DNA of 42,797 bases from Nocardioidaceae bacterium (GTDB taxonomy: Bacteria > Actinomycetota > Actinomycetes > Propionibacteriales > Nocardioidaceae), in assembly GCA_025980475.1 (NCBI GenBank), contig JAICXL010000014.1, positions 1 through 42,797 of the forward strand, in the 5' to 3' direction. Made by a program: the position numbers and the translations under genes. Under the pieces are notes generated by a model that was not told the DNA's origin, made no database searches, and was given only the letters and a program-made list of their open reading frames with translations. Shown piece by piece: positions 17,472 through 26,256 of this stretch (the first letter of the stretch is position 1; every line of letters starts with the position of its first letter).

Positions 17472-19901
17472 ATGGTCTCGCTGACACCGGTCGCCGCCCC
17501 GGTCGAGCGCCGCGCCATCGTCGACGACGACGTGGTGGTCCGGGCGACAGGGCTCACCGCCGGGTACGGCGGCACCCCGACGCTGCACGGCGTCGACCTC
17601 GAGGTCCGCCGTGGCGAGCTGGTCGGCATCGCCGGGGAGAACGGCGCCGGCAAGTCGACGCTGCTGCGCTGCCTGGCCGGAGACCTGCAGCTCGACGAGG
17701 GCGTCGTGGAGCTGGCGCCGGGGACTCGTGCCGAGCTCGCCTGGCAGCACGCCGCCCTGTGCGACAACCTGGACATCGCCGAGAACCTGCTGCTCGGCCG
17801 GGAGCACCCGTGGCGCCCGCTCTCGACCGCCCGGACGCACCTGCGCACGTGCAGGCTGCTGGCCGAGCTCGAGCTGGGCACCGAGCTGCGCCCGACCACC
17901 GACCTGGTCGGCCAGCTCTCCGAGGCACGCCGGCAGCTGCTGGCCATCGCCCGCTCCGTCGTGATCGGCCCGGGCCTGCTGCTGCTCGACGAGCCCACCG
18001 CCACCCTCGGCGTCGCCGACACGGCCCGCGTCGAGGCGTTGGTCGGCAGGCTGCGCGACCGGGGCACGACCGTGCTGATGGTCTCCCACGACATCGAGCA
18101 GCTCTTCCGGGTCGCCGGGCGCATCGTGGTGCTGCGCAAGGGCCGGGTGGTGGGCGAGGTGGACCCGGTCAGCGGCCACCCCGACGACGTCGCTGCCCTG
18201 GCGTCCGGGCACGAGATGGACTCCTCCGCGCACCACCAGCTGAGCCGGCTGCACGCGCTCTCCGACCGGCTCGCGTCGGCCGATCCCTCGTCGAGCCCGC
18301 TGCTGATCCTCAGCGCGCTCGGCACCGCGCTGGGCGCCGAGCAGCTGGCCATGCACGTCGCCACGCCCGAGGGCGGGCTGCGGCTCCTCTGCGCCCTCGG
18401 GATCCCGGACGACCTGCGCGACGCGTGGGAGCTGGTGCCCGGCGGAGTGGGGGGAGGACCGATGGGGCTGGCCAGCGCGCACGCCGAGCCTGTGGTGGAT
18501 CCTGACGTCCGCGTCGGCACGGCGTGGCGCCCCTTCCGGGAGCGGCTCTGGCAGCTGCGCATCGCCAGCTCCTGGGCGGTGCCCTTCCACGGCTCCGAAG
18601 GACTGGGCGGGGTGATCACCGTCTTCCGGGACCGGATCGGCAGCCCCACCCGCAGCGAGCTGGACTTGGCGATGCTCTACGGCGGTTATGCGGCCAACGC
18701 CCTGGAGCGCGACCGGCTGGTCGGCGAGCTGACCTCCCGCAACCTGGTGCTCGAGACCATCCGCGAGGTGTTGGAGACGCTCACGGCTCCGCTGCCGATC
18801 GCGGCTGCGCTCGATGCAGCCCTCGGCACCCTCGTCCAAGGGGTGCAGGCTGACGCAGCGGCCGTCTTCACCCGGGAGCACGGCGAGGCCCGGGCCCGGT
18901 GCCTGGCGCTGGTGGGTGCGGGCGGGACGGTCATGTCCGAGGACGAGCTGCTGGCGATGGTGCGCGAGCACGCTCGCGAGGCCGACGGCACCATGACGCG
19001 CTTCCCGGTCGGGACCGGCGGCTGGGGTCGCGCCGTCGGGATGCCCGGTGTGCACGGGATGGACTGGTTGGTCGTCGTCCGCCGGGACGGGCAGGTCACG
19101 GCGGAGACCGGGGCGCTGGTGGAAGACACCGCGCACTCGGTACGGCTGGCCCTCGAGCGCGATCGAGCCCAGCGGGCCGCCCAGGAGACCGGCGCCCTGC
19201 GCCGCTCCCGGGAGCTGCAGCGGGGGTTCCTCGCGCGCCTGTCCCACGAGCTGCGGACCCCGCTGACGGCGATCGGCGGCTACGCCGACACGCTGCTCCA
19301 GCGCGACGTGGTCTGGGACGCCGCGTCGCAGGAGCGCTTCCTGACCCGGATCGCAGACGAGTCCCGCCGTCTCGGCAGGCTGGTCGACGACCTGCTCGAC
19401 CACTCCGCCATCGAGTCGGGGGTGATGCGCCTCCAGCGGGACTGGTGCGACCTGGCCCTTGTCGCCGACGCCGCCCGGGCCTGCGTGTCCGAGGAGGCCC
19501 GGGAGCGCATCCAGGTGGACGTGCCGCGGGACCTGCCACCGATCTGGGCCGACCACGACCGCCTCGAGCAGGTGTTCGTGAACCTCTTCGACAACGCCGT
19601 CAGGCACAACCCGTCACGGACCCGGGTGCGTGTGGGGCTCCGGCCGGCCAACCCCCCTTGCGTGCGGTTCGAGGTCTGCGACGACGGGGTCGGCAAGCCT
19701 GCGGACCTGGCCGGCGCGGGGCGGCGGGGGCGGCACAGCCGGACGGCCGGCGCGGGGCTCGGGCTGTCGATCGCGCGGGCGATCGTCACTGCGCACGGCG
19801 GCCGGATCGCGGTGGAGGACGCGGACCCGGGGATACGGTTCGTGGTCGACCTCCCGGCCGAGCCCGATGACACCGAGCAGACAGTTGAGCAGGATGGCTG
19901 A
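17472..19901 (+). CDS. ABC ATPase-GAF-GAF-histidine kinase fusion protein
   Basis: About 809 residues from ATG 17472 (the frame opens earlier, inside the putative att region). Residues about 15-235 are a sugar-type ABC nucleotide-binding domain: Walker A GENGAGKST (about 55-63), Q-loop AWQHAALCDNLDI, Walker B LLLLDEPTA (about 170) and H-loop VSHD. The signature loop reads LSEARRQ instead of LSGGQ. Two GAF-like regions follow (about 276-406 and 443-556), then HisKA with H-box SHELRTPLTAI (phospho-acceptor about His592), N-box NLFDNAVRHN and ATP-lid GAGLGLSIARA. No membrane segment is seen, so the kinase is cytoplasmic. It overlaps the response-regulator gene by eight bases and precedes a CUT2 transporter whose ATPase shares the ALCDNLDI motif. 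Inference: the NBD docks on the transporter and reports its state to the kinase. The kinase and NBD assignments are firm; the mechanism is hypothetical. Confidence 0.93.
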   Translation: MVSLTPVAAPVERRAIVDDDVVVRATGLTAGYGGTPTLHGVDLEVRRGELVGIAGENGAGKSTLLRCLAGDLQLDEGVVELAPGTRAELAWQHAALCDNLDIAENLLLGREHPWRPLSTARTHLRTCRLLAELELGTELRPTTDLVGQLSEARRQLLAIARSVVIGPGLLLLDEPTATLGVADTARVEALVGRLRDRGTTVLMVSHDIEQLFRVAGRIVVLRKGRVVGEVDPVSGHPDDVAALASGHEMDSSAHHQLSRLHALSDRLASADPSSSPLLILSALGTALGAEQLAMHVATPEGGLRLLCALGIPDDLRDAWELVPGGVGGGPMGLASAHAEPVVDPDVRVGTAWRPFRERLWQLRIASSWAVPFHGSEGLGGVITVFRDRIGSPTRSELDLAMLYGGYAANALERDRLVGELTSRNLVLETIREVLETLTAPLPIAAALDAALGTLVQGVQADAAAVFTREHGEARARCLALVGAGGTVMSEDELLAMVREHAREADGTMTRFPVGTGGWGRAVGMPGVHGMDWLVVVRRDGQVTAETGALVEDTAHSVRLALERDRAQRAAQETGALRRSRELQRGFLARLSHELRTPLTAIGGYADTLLQRDVVWDAASQERFLTRIADESRRLGRLVDDLLDHSAIESGVMRLQRDWCDLALVADAARACVSEEARERIQVDVPRDLPPIWADHDRLEQVFVNLFDNAVRHNPSRTRVRVGLRPANPPCVRFEVCDDGVGKPADLAGAGRRGRHSRTAGAGLGLSIARAIVTAHGGRIAVEDADPGIRFVVDLPAEPDDTEQTVEQDG

Positions 19902-20601
19902 GCAGGGGATCCGCACCAAGGTGTTGATGGTCGAGGACGACCCCAACATCGTCGACCTGATCCGCTCCAACCTCAACGTGCGCGGCTTCGACACGGTCGC
20001 CTCCACCGACGGGCTCCATGCGCTGCGCCTGCTCGAGGTCGAGCAGCCTGACATCGTGCTGCTCGACCTGATGCTGCCCGACGCCGACGGGATGGACCTG
20101 TGCAGGCAGATCCGGGAGCGGTCCACGGTCGGGATCATCGTCGTCTCCGCCCGCGGGGGCGAACGCGACAAGGTGACCGCCCTCAACATGGGCGCCGACG
20201 ACTACCTGACCAAGCCGTTCGGGATCGAGGAGCTGCTCGCCCGGATCAGCGCCACGCTGCGGCGCACCCGCGCCGCGGCCCCGGCCCGGGAGACGACCAG
20301 CGTGATCAGGGTCGGTGGCATCGAGGTCGACCTGAGCGACCAGCGGGTGACCCGGGACGGCGTGCCGGTCCACCTGACCCCGACCGAGTTCGCGCTGTTG
20401 CGCGAGCTGGCCACCAACCCGGGCAGGCTGGTCACGCACGCCCAGCTGCTCCGCCGGGTGTGGGGGCCCGGGTACGAGACCGAGACCGAGTACGTCCGCG
20501 TCTACGTTCGCCGGCTGCGCGCCAAGCTCGAGGCCGACGACAGCGAGCCGTTGATCCTCACCCAGCCGCGCGCCGGCTACCGGCTGGCGTCCGCCGACTG
20601 A
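19894..20601 (+). CDS. OmpR/PhoB-family response regulator
   Basis: 235 residues from ATG 19894, overlapping the kinase stop by eight bases, so translation is probably coupled. The receiver domain (about 8-120) has the acidic pocket VEDD and the phospho-acceptor Asp58 in VLLDLMLPDADG, plus YLTKPF. The winged-helix domain (about 140-233) carries HLTPTEFALLRELATNPGRL and VYVRRLRAKLE, the usual recognition-helix region. It should bind tandem DNA direct repeats. The four GTTCA words starting two bases after its stop, in front of the binding-protein gene, are the natural target. Cognate partner: the ABC-kinase fusion. Confidence 0.95.
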   Translation: MAEQGIRTKVLMVEDDPNIVDLIRSNLNVRGFDTVASTDGLHALRLLEVEQPDIVLLDLMLPDADGMDLCRQIRERSTVGIIVVSARGGERDKVTALNMGADDYLTKPFGIEELLARISATLRRTRAAAPARETTSVIRVGGIEVDLSDQRVTRDGVPVHLTPTEFALLRELATNPGRLVTHAQLLRRVWGPGYETETEYVRVYVRRLRAKLEADDSEPLILTQPRAGYRLASAD

Positions 20602-20602
20602 C

Positions 20603-20649
20603 GTTCACGGTTTGTTCATGTCTGCGGCGAAACGTTCACGGGGCGTTCA
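20603..20649 (+). promoter_or_regulatory. Four GTTCA repeats in two 11-bp-spaced pairs (response-regulator or Pho-box-like site)
   Basis: GTTCA occurs at 20603, 20614, 20634 and 20645. Within each pair the spacing is exactly 11 bases, and the pairs are 20 bases apart, so all lie roughly on one helix face. Eleven-base direct repeats are how OmpR/PhoB-type dimers bind. GTTCAC repeats also match the actinobacterial PHO-box pattern, so PhoP is a rival candidate. The site lies about 105 bases upstream of the binding-protein start. Confidence 0.65.
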
Positions 20650-20754
20650 CGCAAACATCACTAGCCTCAGGAACACCGCGGGGCCGAAGCCGGTCGGGCG
20701 GGGCGGCCGTGCCACACGGTCGGCAACACCTCTGATGCAAAGGGATGATGCAAC

Positions 20755-21993
20755 GTGCGTGCACTCCGCAACGGTTCGCTGGTCGCGGCTCTCTCCGCGA
20801 CGGCCCTCCTCGTGGCCGCATGCGGGAGCGGTGGCTCCGGCAACGCAGGAGCCAAGTCAACGACCGGCTCGTCGAACACCCCGTCGGCCAGCTCCTCCAG
20901 CGGTAGCAGCAGCCCGAACCTCTCGGCGACTTCGTTCACCAACGACTTCTCGGCGATGGCCCAGCTGAAGTCGGTCGCAGCCCAGGGCAAGGGCAAGATC
21001 GCGGTGATCCTGCCGGACACGACCACGTCGGCGCGCTACACCGAGTTCGACGCGCCGTACCTCAAGCAGGCGTTCGCGAAGGCCGGGGTGTCATCGTCGA
21101 ACGTGATCATCCAGAACGCCCAGGGCAGTGACAACACCCAGCTGACCGACGCGCAGTCCGACATCACCAACGGCGCTGCCGTGCTGATCGTCGACCCGCT
21201 CGACGCCGGGGTCGGTGCCCAGATCGAGAAGTACGCCGCCGCGCACGGCGCCGCCTCGATCGACTACGACCGGCTGACCCTCGGTGGCACCCGCGACTAC
21301 TACGTGAGCTTCAACAACGTGGAGGTCGGCAAGTTGATCGGCAACGGCATGGTCTCCTGCGTGCAGCAGTGGGGAGTGAAGAAGCCCAACATGATCGTGA
21401 TGAAGGGCGACCCGACCGACAACAACGCAACGCTCTTCGCCCAGGGCTACATGAGCGTGCTGAACCCGAAGTTCTCCTCCGGCTGGACCAAGGCGGCCGA
21501 GCCGGCCGGCACCTGGGACCCGCCGACGGCGAAGACCGAGTTCCAGCAGGCGTTCACCGCCCACAAGGGCGTCAACTCGGTGCTGGTGCCGAACGACGAG
21601 AACGCCGCGCCGATCATCTCCTACCTGAAGACACTCAACGTCAAGCCGCAGAGCTTCCCGGTCACCGGCCAGGACGCCACGCTCGTGGGCCTGCAGAACA
21701 TCCTGTCCGGCTACCAGTGCGGCACGGCCTACAAGCCGATCTACCTCGAGGCGCAGGCGGCCGCGGCGCTGGCGGTCTACCTCAACGCGGGGCAGACGCC
21801 GCCGACCAGCCTGGTCAACGGCACCACGCAGGACACCAAGGCCCACAAGGCCGTGAAGTCGGTTCTGCTGAAGCCCGAGTGGGTGACCCCGAAGAACATG
21901 GAGAGCACCGTGATCGCGGACAAGTTCGTGCCGGCAGCGCAGCTGTGCAAGGGCAACTACGCGAAGGACTGCTCGAAGTACGGGATCAAGTGA
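20755..21993 (+). CDS. Lipoprotein substrate-binding protein of a xylose/ribose-type ABC transporter
   Basis: 412 residues from GTG 20755, with AAAGGGA nine bases upstream. A lipoprotein signal ends in LVAAC (Cys23), followed by a Ser/Gly-rich tether to about residue 60. The rest is a type-1 periplasmic-binding fold: KIAVILPDTTTSARY, AVLIVDPLDAG, a VPNDENAAPI region, and VTGQDA with a YKPIYLEAQAAA segment, which is closest to XylF-like proteins. The substrate cannot be read from sequence; co-located ligase and oxidoreductase genes leave room for something other than a pentose. It is the first gene of the transporter operon, behind the GTTCA repeats. Confidence 0.93.
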   Translation: MRALRNGSLVAALSATALLVAACGSGGSGNAGAKSTTGSSNTPSASSSSGSSSPNLSATSFTNDFSAMAQLKSVAAQGKGKIAVILPDTTTSARYTEFDAPYLKQAFAKAGVSSSNVIIQNAQGSDNTQLTDAQSDITNGAAVLIVDPLDAGVGAQIEKYAAAHGAASIDYDRLTLGGTRDYYVSFNNVEVGKLIGNGMVSCVQQWGVKKPNMIVMKGDPTDNNATLFAQGYMSVLNPKFSSGWTKAAEPAGTWDPPTAKTEFQQAFTAHKGVNSVLVPNDENAAPIISYLKTLNVKPQSFPVTGQDATLVGLQNILSGYQCGTAYKPIYLEAQAAAALAVYLNAGQTPPTSLVNGTTQDTKAHKAVKSVLLKPEWVTPKNMESTVIADKFVPAAQLCKGNYAKDCSKYGIK

Positions 21994-22775
21994 CCGAAGC
22001 CATGACTGACGACGCCCCGCTGCTCAGGCTGCGGGGCGTCGTCAAGAACTTCGGCCCGGTGCAGGCGCTCCGGGGGGTCGACCTCGACCTCCCGAACGGG
22101 CAGGTCACCGCCCTCGTCGGTGACAACGGTGCCGGCAAGTCGACGCTGATCAAGACCATCTCGGGCATCTGGGGACCCGACGGCGGCGAGATGGCATGGC
22201 TGGGGCAACCCGTCCAGTTCCACTCGCCCAAGGACGCCGCCCGGCAGGGGATCGCGACCGTCTACCAGGACCTCGCGCTCTGCGACAACCTCGACATCGT
22301 GCAGAACATGTTCCTCGGCCGGGAGCTCCTCCAGCGTCGGATGCTCGACGAGTCCGCAATGGAGAAGCGTGCCGCCGCCACCCTCAGCGACCTCTCGGTG
22401 ACCACGGTGAAGTCGATCCGCCAGCCGGTGGGCTCGCTCTCCGGTGGCCAGCGCCAGGCGGTCGCGGTGGCCCGGGCGGTGATGGAGGACGCGCGGCTGG
22501 TGATCCTCGACGAGCCGACGGCGGCCCTCGGCGTCTCGCAGACGGCGATGGTGCTCGACCTCGTGCGTACGCTTCGGGAAGGCGGCATCGCGGTGCTGCT
22601 GATCTCGCACAACCTCAACGACGTCTTCTCGGTCGCCGACCGGGTCGCGGTGATGCACCTGGGCCGGATCGCCCACAGCGGTCCGCTCTCGGAGCTGGAC
22701 ACCCAGGGAGTCGTCGAGCTGATCACCACGGGACAGACATCCGCAGCCCCGGCGGCAGGAAGGCCCCCCCGATGA
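21990..22775 (+). CDS. Single-NBD ABC transporter ATPase (CUT2/sugar type)
   Basis: About 261 residues from GTG 21990, which overlaps the binding-protein stop (GTGA); ATG 22002 is an alternative. Canonical motifs: Walker A GDNGAGKST, Q-loop VYQDLALCDNLDI, signature SLSGGQRQ, Walker B LVILDEPTA and H-loop LISHN. Classic RbsA/XylG ATPases have two such domains in about 500 residues; this one has one. It may homodimerise, or pair with the NBD of the kinase fusion, which has a degenerate signature and the same CDNLDI stretch. It energises uptake through the permease encoded next, with which it overlaps by four bases (ATGA). Confidence 0.95.
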   Translation: MTEAMTDDAPLLRLRGVVKNFGPVQALRGVDLDLPNGQVTALVGDNGAGKSTLIKTISGIWGPDGGEMAWLGQPVQFHSPKDAARQGIATVYQDLALCDNLDIVQNMFLGRELLQRRMLDESAMEKRAAATLSDLSVTTVKSIRQPVGSLSGGQRQAVAVARAVMEDARLVILDEPTAALGVSQTAMVLDLVRTLREGGIAVLLISHNLNDVFSVADRVAVMHLGRIAHSGPLSELDTQGVVELITTGQTSAAPAAGRPPR

Positions 22776-24070
22776 CATCCGCCCCCGGCACCGCCCAGCC
22801 CGAGACCGACGCCGAGACCGACGTCCGCGAGATCGACGTCGCCGAGGCCGGTGTCCTCGCCGAGTCGTTCGGCGACTACGTCCGCGCGTGGCTGAAGCGG
22901 GTGCGTGGCGGTGAGAGCGGCATCCTGCCGGTGCTCGTCGGGCTCGTCGTCATCATCATCATCTTCCAGATCGAGAAGTCGGTCTTCCTGTCTGCAGGAA
23001 ACCTCGTCCTCCTGCTTCAGCAGGGCGCCAGCCTCGTGCTGTTCGGCATGGCCGAGGTGTTCGTTCTGCTGCTCGGGGAGATCGACCTCTCTGCCGGCTT
23101 CGTCGGGGTCATCGGCGGTTTCTTCGCCGTCTGGCTGTCGTCCCAGAAGGGCTGGCCGTGGGGTCCGTCGATTCTCGTGGGCCTGCTGGTTCCGGCGGCG
23201 ATCGGCGCAGCCATGGGGGTATTCGTGGTCCGGCTGCGACTGCCTTCGTTCGTGGTCACGCTGGCCGGACTGCTTGGTTTCCAGGGTGTCCTGCTGTGGC
23301 TCGTGAACACCCTGGGTGGCAAGTCCAGCGGGGGCGTCATCTCGATCGACAACCCGGTCATCGGTGGTCTCGTCGGCAGCAACATGCCGGTCCTCGCCGG
23401 CTGGCTGGTGATGGCGGTGGTGGTCGCCGCATTTGCCGGCCTGCTGGTGTTCGGAGACCGCAGCCGTAGGCGTGCCGGACTCGCGACGCCGCCCTTCGGG
23501 CTGACCATCGCCAAGATCGCCGCCGTCGCGGTCGGCGGGATCATCCTGCTGGTGGTCTGCAACGCCAACCGGGGCCTGCTGACCCCGTTGCGTGGCGTGC
23601 CGTGGGTGGTGCCGGTGGTGATCGCGATCGTGATCGCCTGGACGGTGCTGCTCACCAGGACACGATTCGGGCGTTACGTCTACGCGATCGGCGGCAACGC
23701 GGAGGCTGCCCGCAGGGCCGGCATCAATCTCGGCCGGATGCGGATCGCCTGCTTCGCGCTGTGCAGCATGACGGCGGGCGCTGCCGGCATCGTGTACGCC
23801 TCGAACCTGGGCTCGATCTCCAGCAACGTCAACGGCGGCCAGCTGGTGCTCTACGCTGTCGCCGCGGCCGTCATCGGCGGCACCAGCCTCTTCGGCGGCC
23901 ACGGCAAGATGGTGCATGCGCTGCTCGGCGGGCTGGTGATCGCGACGATCAACAACGGCATGGGCCTGGTCGGCCTGAGCGCCCCCACTCAGTACATCGT
24001 CACCGCGCTGGTGCTGCTCGCGGCGGTCACCGTCGACTCCCTGGCCCGACGCGGACAGGTTGCTGCCTGA
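22772..24070 (+). CDS. CUT2-family ABC transporter permease (XylH/RbsC-like)
   Basis: 432 residues, overlapping the ATPase gene by four bases. An acidic N-terminal region of about 50 residues precedes roughly ten hydrophobic segments, starting at VLVGLVVIIIIFQIE. Family landmarks are GEIDLSAGFVGVIGG, the VRLRLPSFVVTLAG segment, and the cytoplasmic RTRFGRYVYAIGGNAEAARR loop typical of XylH/RbsC permeases that contacts the ATPase. It forms the membrane channel for the substrate delivered by the lipoprotein. The operon seems to pause here: 73 bases separate it from the ligase gene, with a new -10-like element. Confidence 0.95.
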   Translation: MTSAPGTAQPETDAETDVREIDVAEAGVLAESFGDYVRAWLKRVRGGESGILPVLVGLVVIIIIFQIEKSVFLSAGNLVLLLQQGASLVLFGMAEVFVLLLGEIDLSAGFVGVIGGFFAVWLSSQKGWPWGPSILVGLLVPAAIGAAMGVFVVRLRLPSFVVTLAGLLGFQGVLLWLVNTLGGKSSGGVISIDNPVIGGLVGSNMPVLAGWLVMAVVVAAFAGLLVFGDRSRRRAGLATPPFGLTIAKIAAVAVGGIILLVVCNANRGLLTPLRGVPWVVPVVIAIVIAWTVLLTRTRFGRYVYAIGGNAEAARRAGINLGRMRIACFALCSMTAGAAGIVYASNLGSISSNVNGGQLVLYAVAAAVIGGTSLFGGHGKMVHALLGGLVIATINNGMGLVGLSAPTQYIVTALVLLAAVTVDSLARRGQVAA

Positions 24071-24108
24071 CGAGGGGTGGGCGACTCCCGGAGCAGCCGC
24101 GGCGCCGC

Positions 24109-24114
24109 TAGATT
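24109..24114 (+). promoter_or_regulatory. -10-like element before the ligase gene
   Basis: TAGATT lies 19 bases before a strong GGAGG ribosome site (24133-24137), which is six bases from the GTG start at 24144. A transcript beginning about seven bases downstream would have a leader of about 23 bases. No clear -35 is seen. Confidence 0.4.
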
Positions 24115-24143
24115 GAGAAGCCCGACAGTGATGGAGGCCACTC

Positions 24144-25673
24144 GTGATCGTCCCGTTGAGCGTCGCAGACTTCCTCGATCGCGCGCTGGCGGTGTACGCC
24201 ACCCGCACGGGCATCGTCGACGAGCCGGACCAGCCCGCGCCGTCGCTCGGTGAGCTGAGCTATGCCCGGGTCGGGGAGCTCGCCCGGGCGCAGGCTGCGA
24301 AGCTCGACGGGCTCGGCATCGGGTTCGGGGAGCGGGTGGCGTTCGTCTCGCACAACAGCGCCCGCCTGTTCACCTCGTTCTTCGGGGTCTGCGGCTTCGG
24401 CCGGGTGCTGGTGCCGATCAACTTCCGGCTCTCTCCGGACGAGGTGCAGTTCATCGTTGAGCACTCCGGCGCCCGGGTCCTCTACGTCGACCCCGAGCTC
24501 GAGGACGCGCTGGCGGACGTCAAGTGCGAGCAGAAGTTCGTGCTCGGCCACGACGAGGACCTCTACCTGGAGGGCGTCGAGCCGCGGTCGTGGGAGCCCG
24601 ACGAGAACGCGCTCGCCACGATCAACTACACCTCGGGCACCACCGCGCGGCCCAAGGGGGTGGAGATCACCCACCGCAACATCTGGGTCAACGCGGTCAC
24701 CTTCGCCCTGCACGCACGGGTCACCGACCGCGACGTCTACTTGCACACGCTGCCGATGTTCCACGCCAACGGGTGGGGAATGCCGTTCGCCATCACCGGG
24801 ATGGGTGCCGAGCACATCGTGCTGCGGAAGGTCGACGGGGCCGAGGTCCTGCGCCGGGTCGAGCAGCACGGCGTCACCGTGATGTGCGCCGCACCGGCGG
24901 TCGTGAACGCCGTACTCGCTGCTGCGCCCGACTGGGACGGGCCGATCCCCGGACGCGACAAGGTCCGCATCATCGTGGCCGGAGCGCCGCCGCCGACGAA
25001 GACGATCGCGCGCGTGGAGCAGGAGCTCGGCTGGGAGTTCATCCAGATCTACGGCCTGACCGAGACCTCGCCACTGCTGACCATCAACCACCAGCGGGCC
25101 GAGTGGGACGACCTGTCCGCCGAGGAGCGTGCGGCCCGGCTGGTCCGCGCAGGGATGCCGGCCATCGGCGTGTCGCTGAAGGCGGCCGAGTCCGGCGAGG
25201 TGCTGGCCAGGTCCAACGTGTGCCTGCAGGGCTACTGGCAGCAGCCGGAGGAGACCGAGGCGGCGCTGCGCGACGGCTGGTTCCACACCGGCGACGGCGG
25301 CCACCTCGACGACGAGGGCTACCTGACCATCAGCGACCGAAAGAAGGACGTGATCATCACCGGCGGCGAGAACGTGTCCTCGATCGAGGTCGAGGACGTG
25401 ATCTTCTCCCACCCCGACGTAGCCGAGGTGGCCGTGATCGGCGTGCCCGACGAGAAGTGGGGGGAGACAATCAAGGCGCTGGTGGTGAGGACCGAGGGCT
25501 CCGCGCTGACCGAGGACGAGCTGATCAGGTACTGCAAGTCCAAGGTGGCCGGCTACAAGGCGCCGACGTCTGTGGAGTTCCGCGACATGCTCGCCCGCAC
25601 CGCGACCGGGAAGCTGCAGAAGTTCAAGCTGCGGGCGCCCTACTGGGAGGGCCGCCAGCGCCAGGTCAACTGA
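24144..25673 (+). CDS. AMP-forming acyl-CoA synthetase/ligase
   Basis: 509 residues from GTG 24144 with GGAGG six bases upstream. ANL-superfamily motifs are complete and in order: P-loop YTSGTTARPKGVE (about 160-172), the YGLTETSP adenylate motif, WFHTGDGGHLDDEGY, the hinge DRKKD followed by IITGGENVSSIEVED, and the C-terminal catalytic Lys in TGKLQKFKL. Such enzymes activate a carboxylate with ATP and transfer it to CoA. Chain length or ring type cannot be assigned. The position between a transporter operon and an oxidoreductase set suggests that the imported compound, or its oxidation product, is an acid activated to a CoA thioester. Confidence 0.95.
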   Translation: MIVPLSVADFLDRALAVYATRTGIVDEPDQPAPSLGELSYARVGELARAQAAKLDGLGIGFGERVAFVSHNSARLFTSFFGVCGFGRVLVPINFRLSPDEVQFIVEHSGARVLYVDPELEDALADVKCEQKFVLGHDEDLYLEGVEPRSWEPDENALATINYTSGTTARPKGVEITHRNIWVNAVTFALHARVTDRDVYLHTLPMFHANGWGMPFAITGMGAEHIVLRKVDGAEVLRRVEQHGVTVMCAAPAVVNAVLAAAPDWDGPIPGRDKVRIIVAGAPPPTKTIARVEQELGWEFIQIYGLTETSPLLTINHQRAEWDDLSAEERAARLVRAGMPAIGVSLKAAESGEVLARSNVCLQGYWQQPEETEAALRDGWFHTGDGGHLDDEGYLTISDRKKDVIITGGENVSSIEVEDVIFSHPDVAEVAVIGVPDEKWGETIKALVVRTEGSALTEDELIRYCKSKVAGYKAPTSVEFRDMLARTATGKLQKFKLRAPYWEGRQRQVN

Positions 25674-25755
25674 GGTGCGACGCGGCCCGGGTTCCGGTTT
25701 GTCGCCCGACCTGCCGGGTACGCAGTCCCGGCCGAGAGAACCAGAAGGGTGGGCC

Positions 25756-26247
25756 ATGGCCAGCAAGGCTGCAGGACGCAAGCTCAGGTCGAGCAGACAC
25801 AGCCACGTCGCCGGCGCGGAGCACCTGATCGACCGACTGGTCGCCGACGTCGAGCACGGCAGGTTCGAGCGGTCGCTCTCGGGCCTCACTGCGGTGGCCG
25901 CCGCAGTGACGACCGCGGAGATCTACCTCGAGCACTACAAGGCCAGCTTCGGCAACAAGTGGATGTGGAGCCCGATCATCGTCACTCCACCGGTGATGGT
26001 GGCCGGCATCGGTGGCGTGTTCAGCAAGCGCTGGGCCAAGACGGTGCTGCCGATCACCGCCGGGATCTACACCGCCAACGGACTCCTCGGTGAGTACTTC
26101 CACGCCCGCGGCGTGGCCCGCAAGCCCGGCGGGTGGAAGCTGGCCTCCTACAACCTGCCGATGGGCCCGCCGATCTCGGCTCCAGGGCTGATGACCATCG
26201 TCGGCGGGATGGGCCTGCTGGCGGCGCTGCTCCGCCGCGAGAAGTAG
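25756..26247 (+). CDS. Small multi-pass membrane protein of unknown function
   Basis: 163 residues; ATG 25756 is chosen because AAGGGTGGG precedes it closely. A basic N-terminus (KAAGRKLRSSRHSH) is followed by three or four hydrophobic stretches (SGLTAVAAAVTTAEIYL, IIVTPPVMVAGIGGVF, TVLPITAGIYTANGLLGEYF, GLMTIVGGMGLLAALL). No family is recognised. It ends nine bases before the gluconate-dehydrogenase-subunit-3-like gene, so it probably belongs with the oxidoreductase. It might anchor that complex to the membrane or pass its electrons on, although no haem-binding motif is evident. Confidence 0.82.
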   Translation: MASKAAGRKLRSSRHSHVAGAEHLIDRLVADVEHGRFERSLSGLTAVAAAVTTAEIYLEHYKASFGNKWMWSPIIVTPPVMVAGIGGVFSKRWAKTVLPITAGIYTANGLLGEYFHARGVARKPGGWKLASYNLPMGPPISAPGLMTIVGGMGLLAALLRREK

Positions 26248-26256
26248 GCCCCACCG

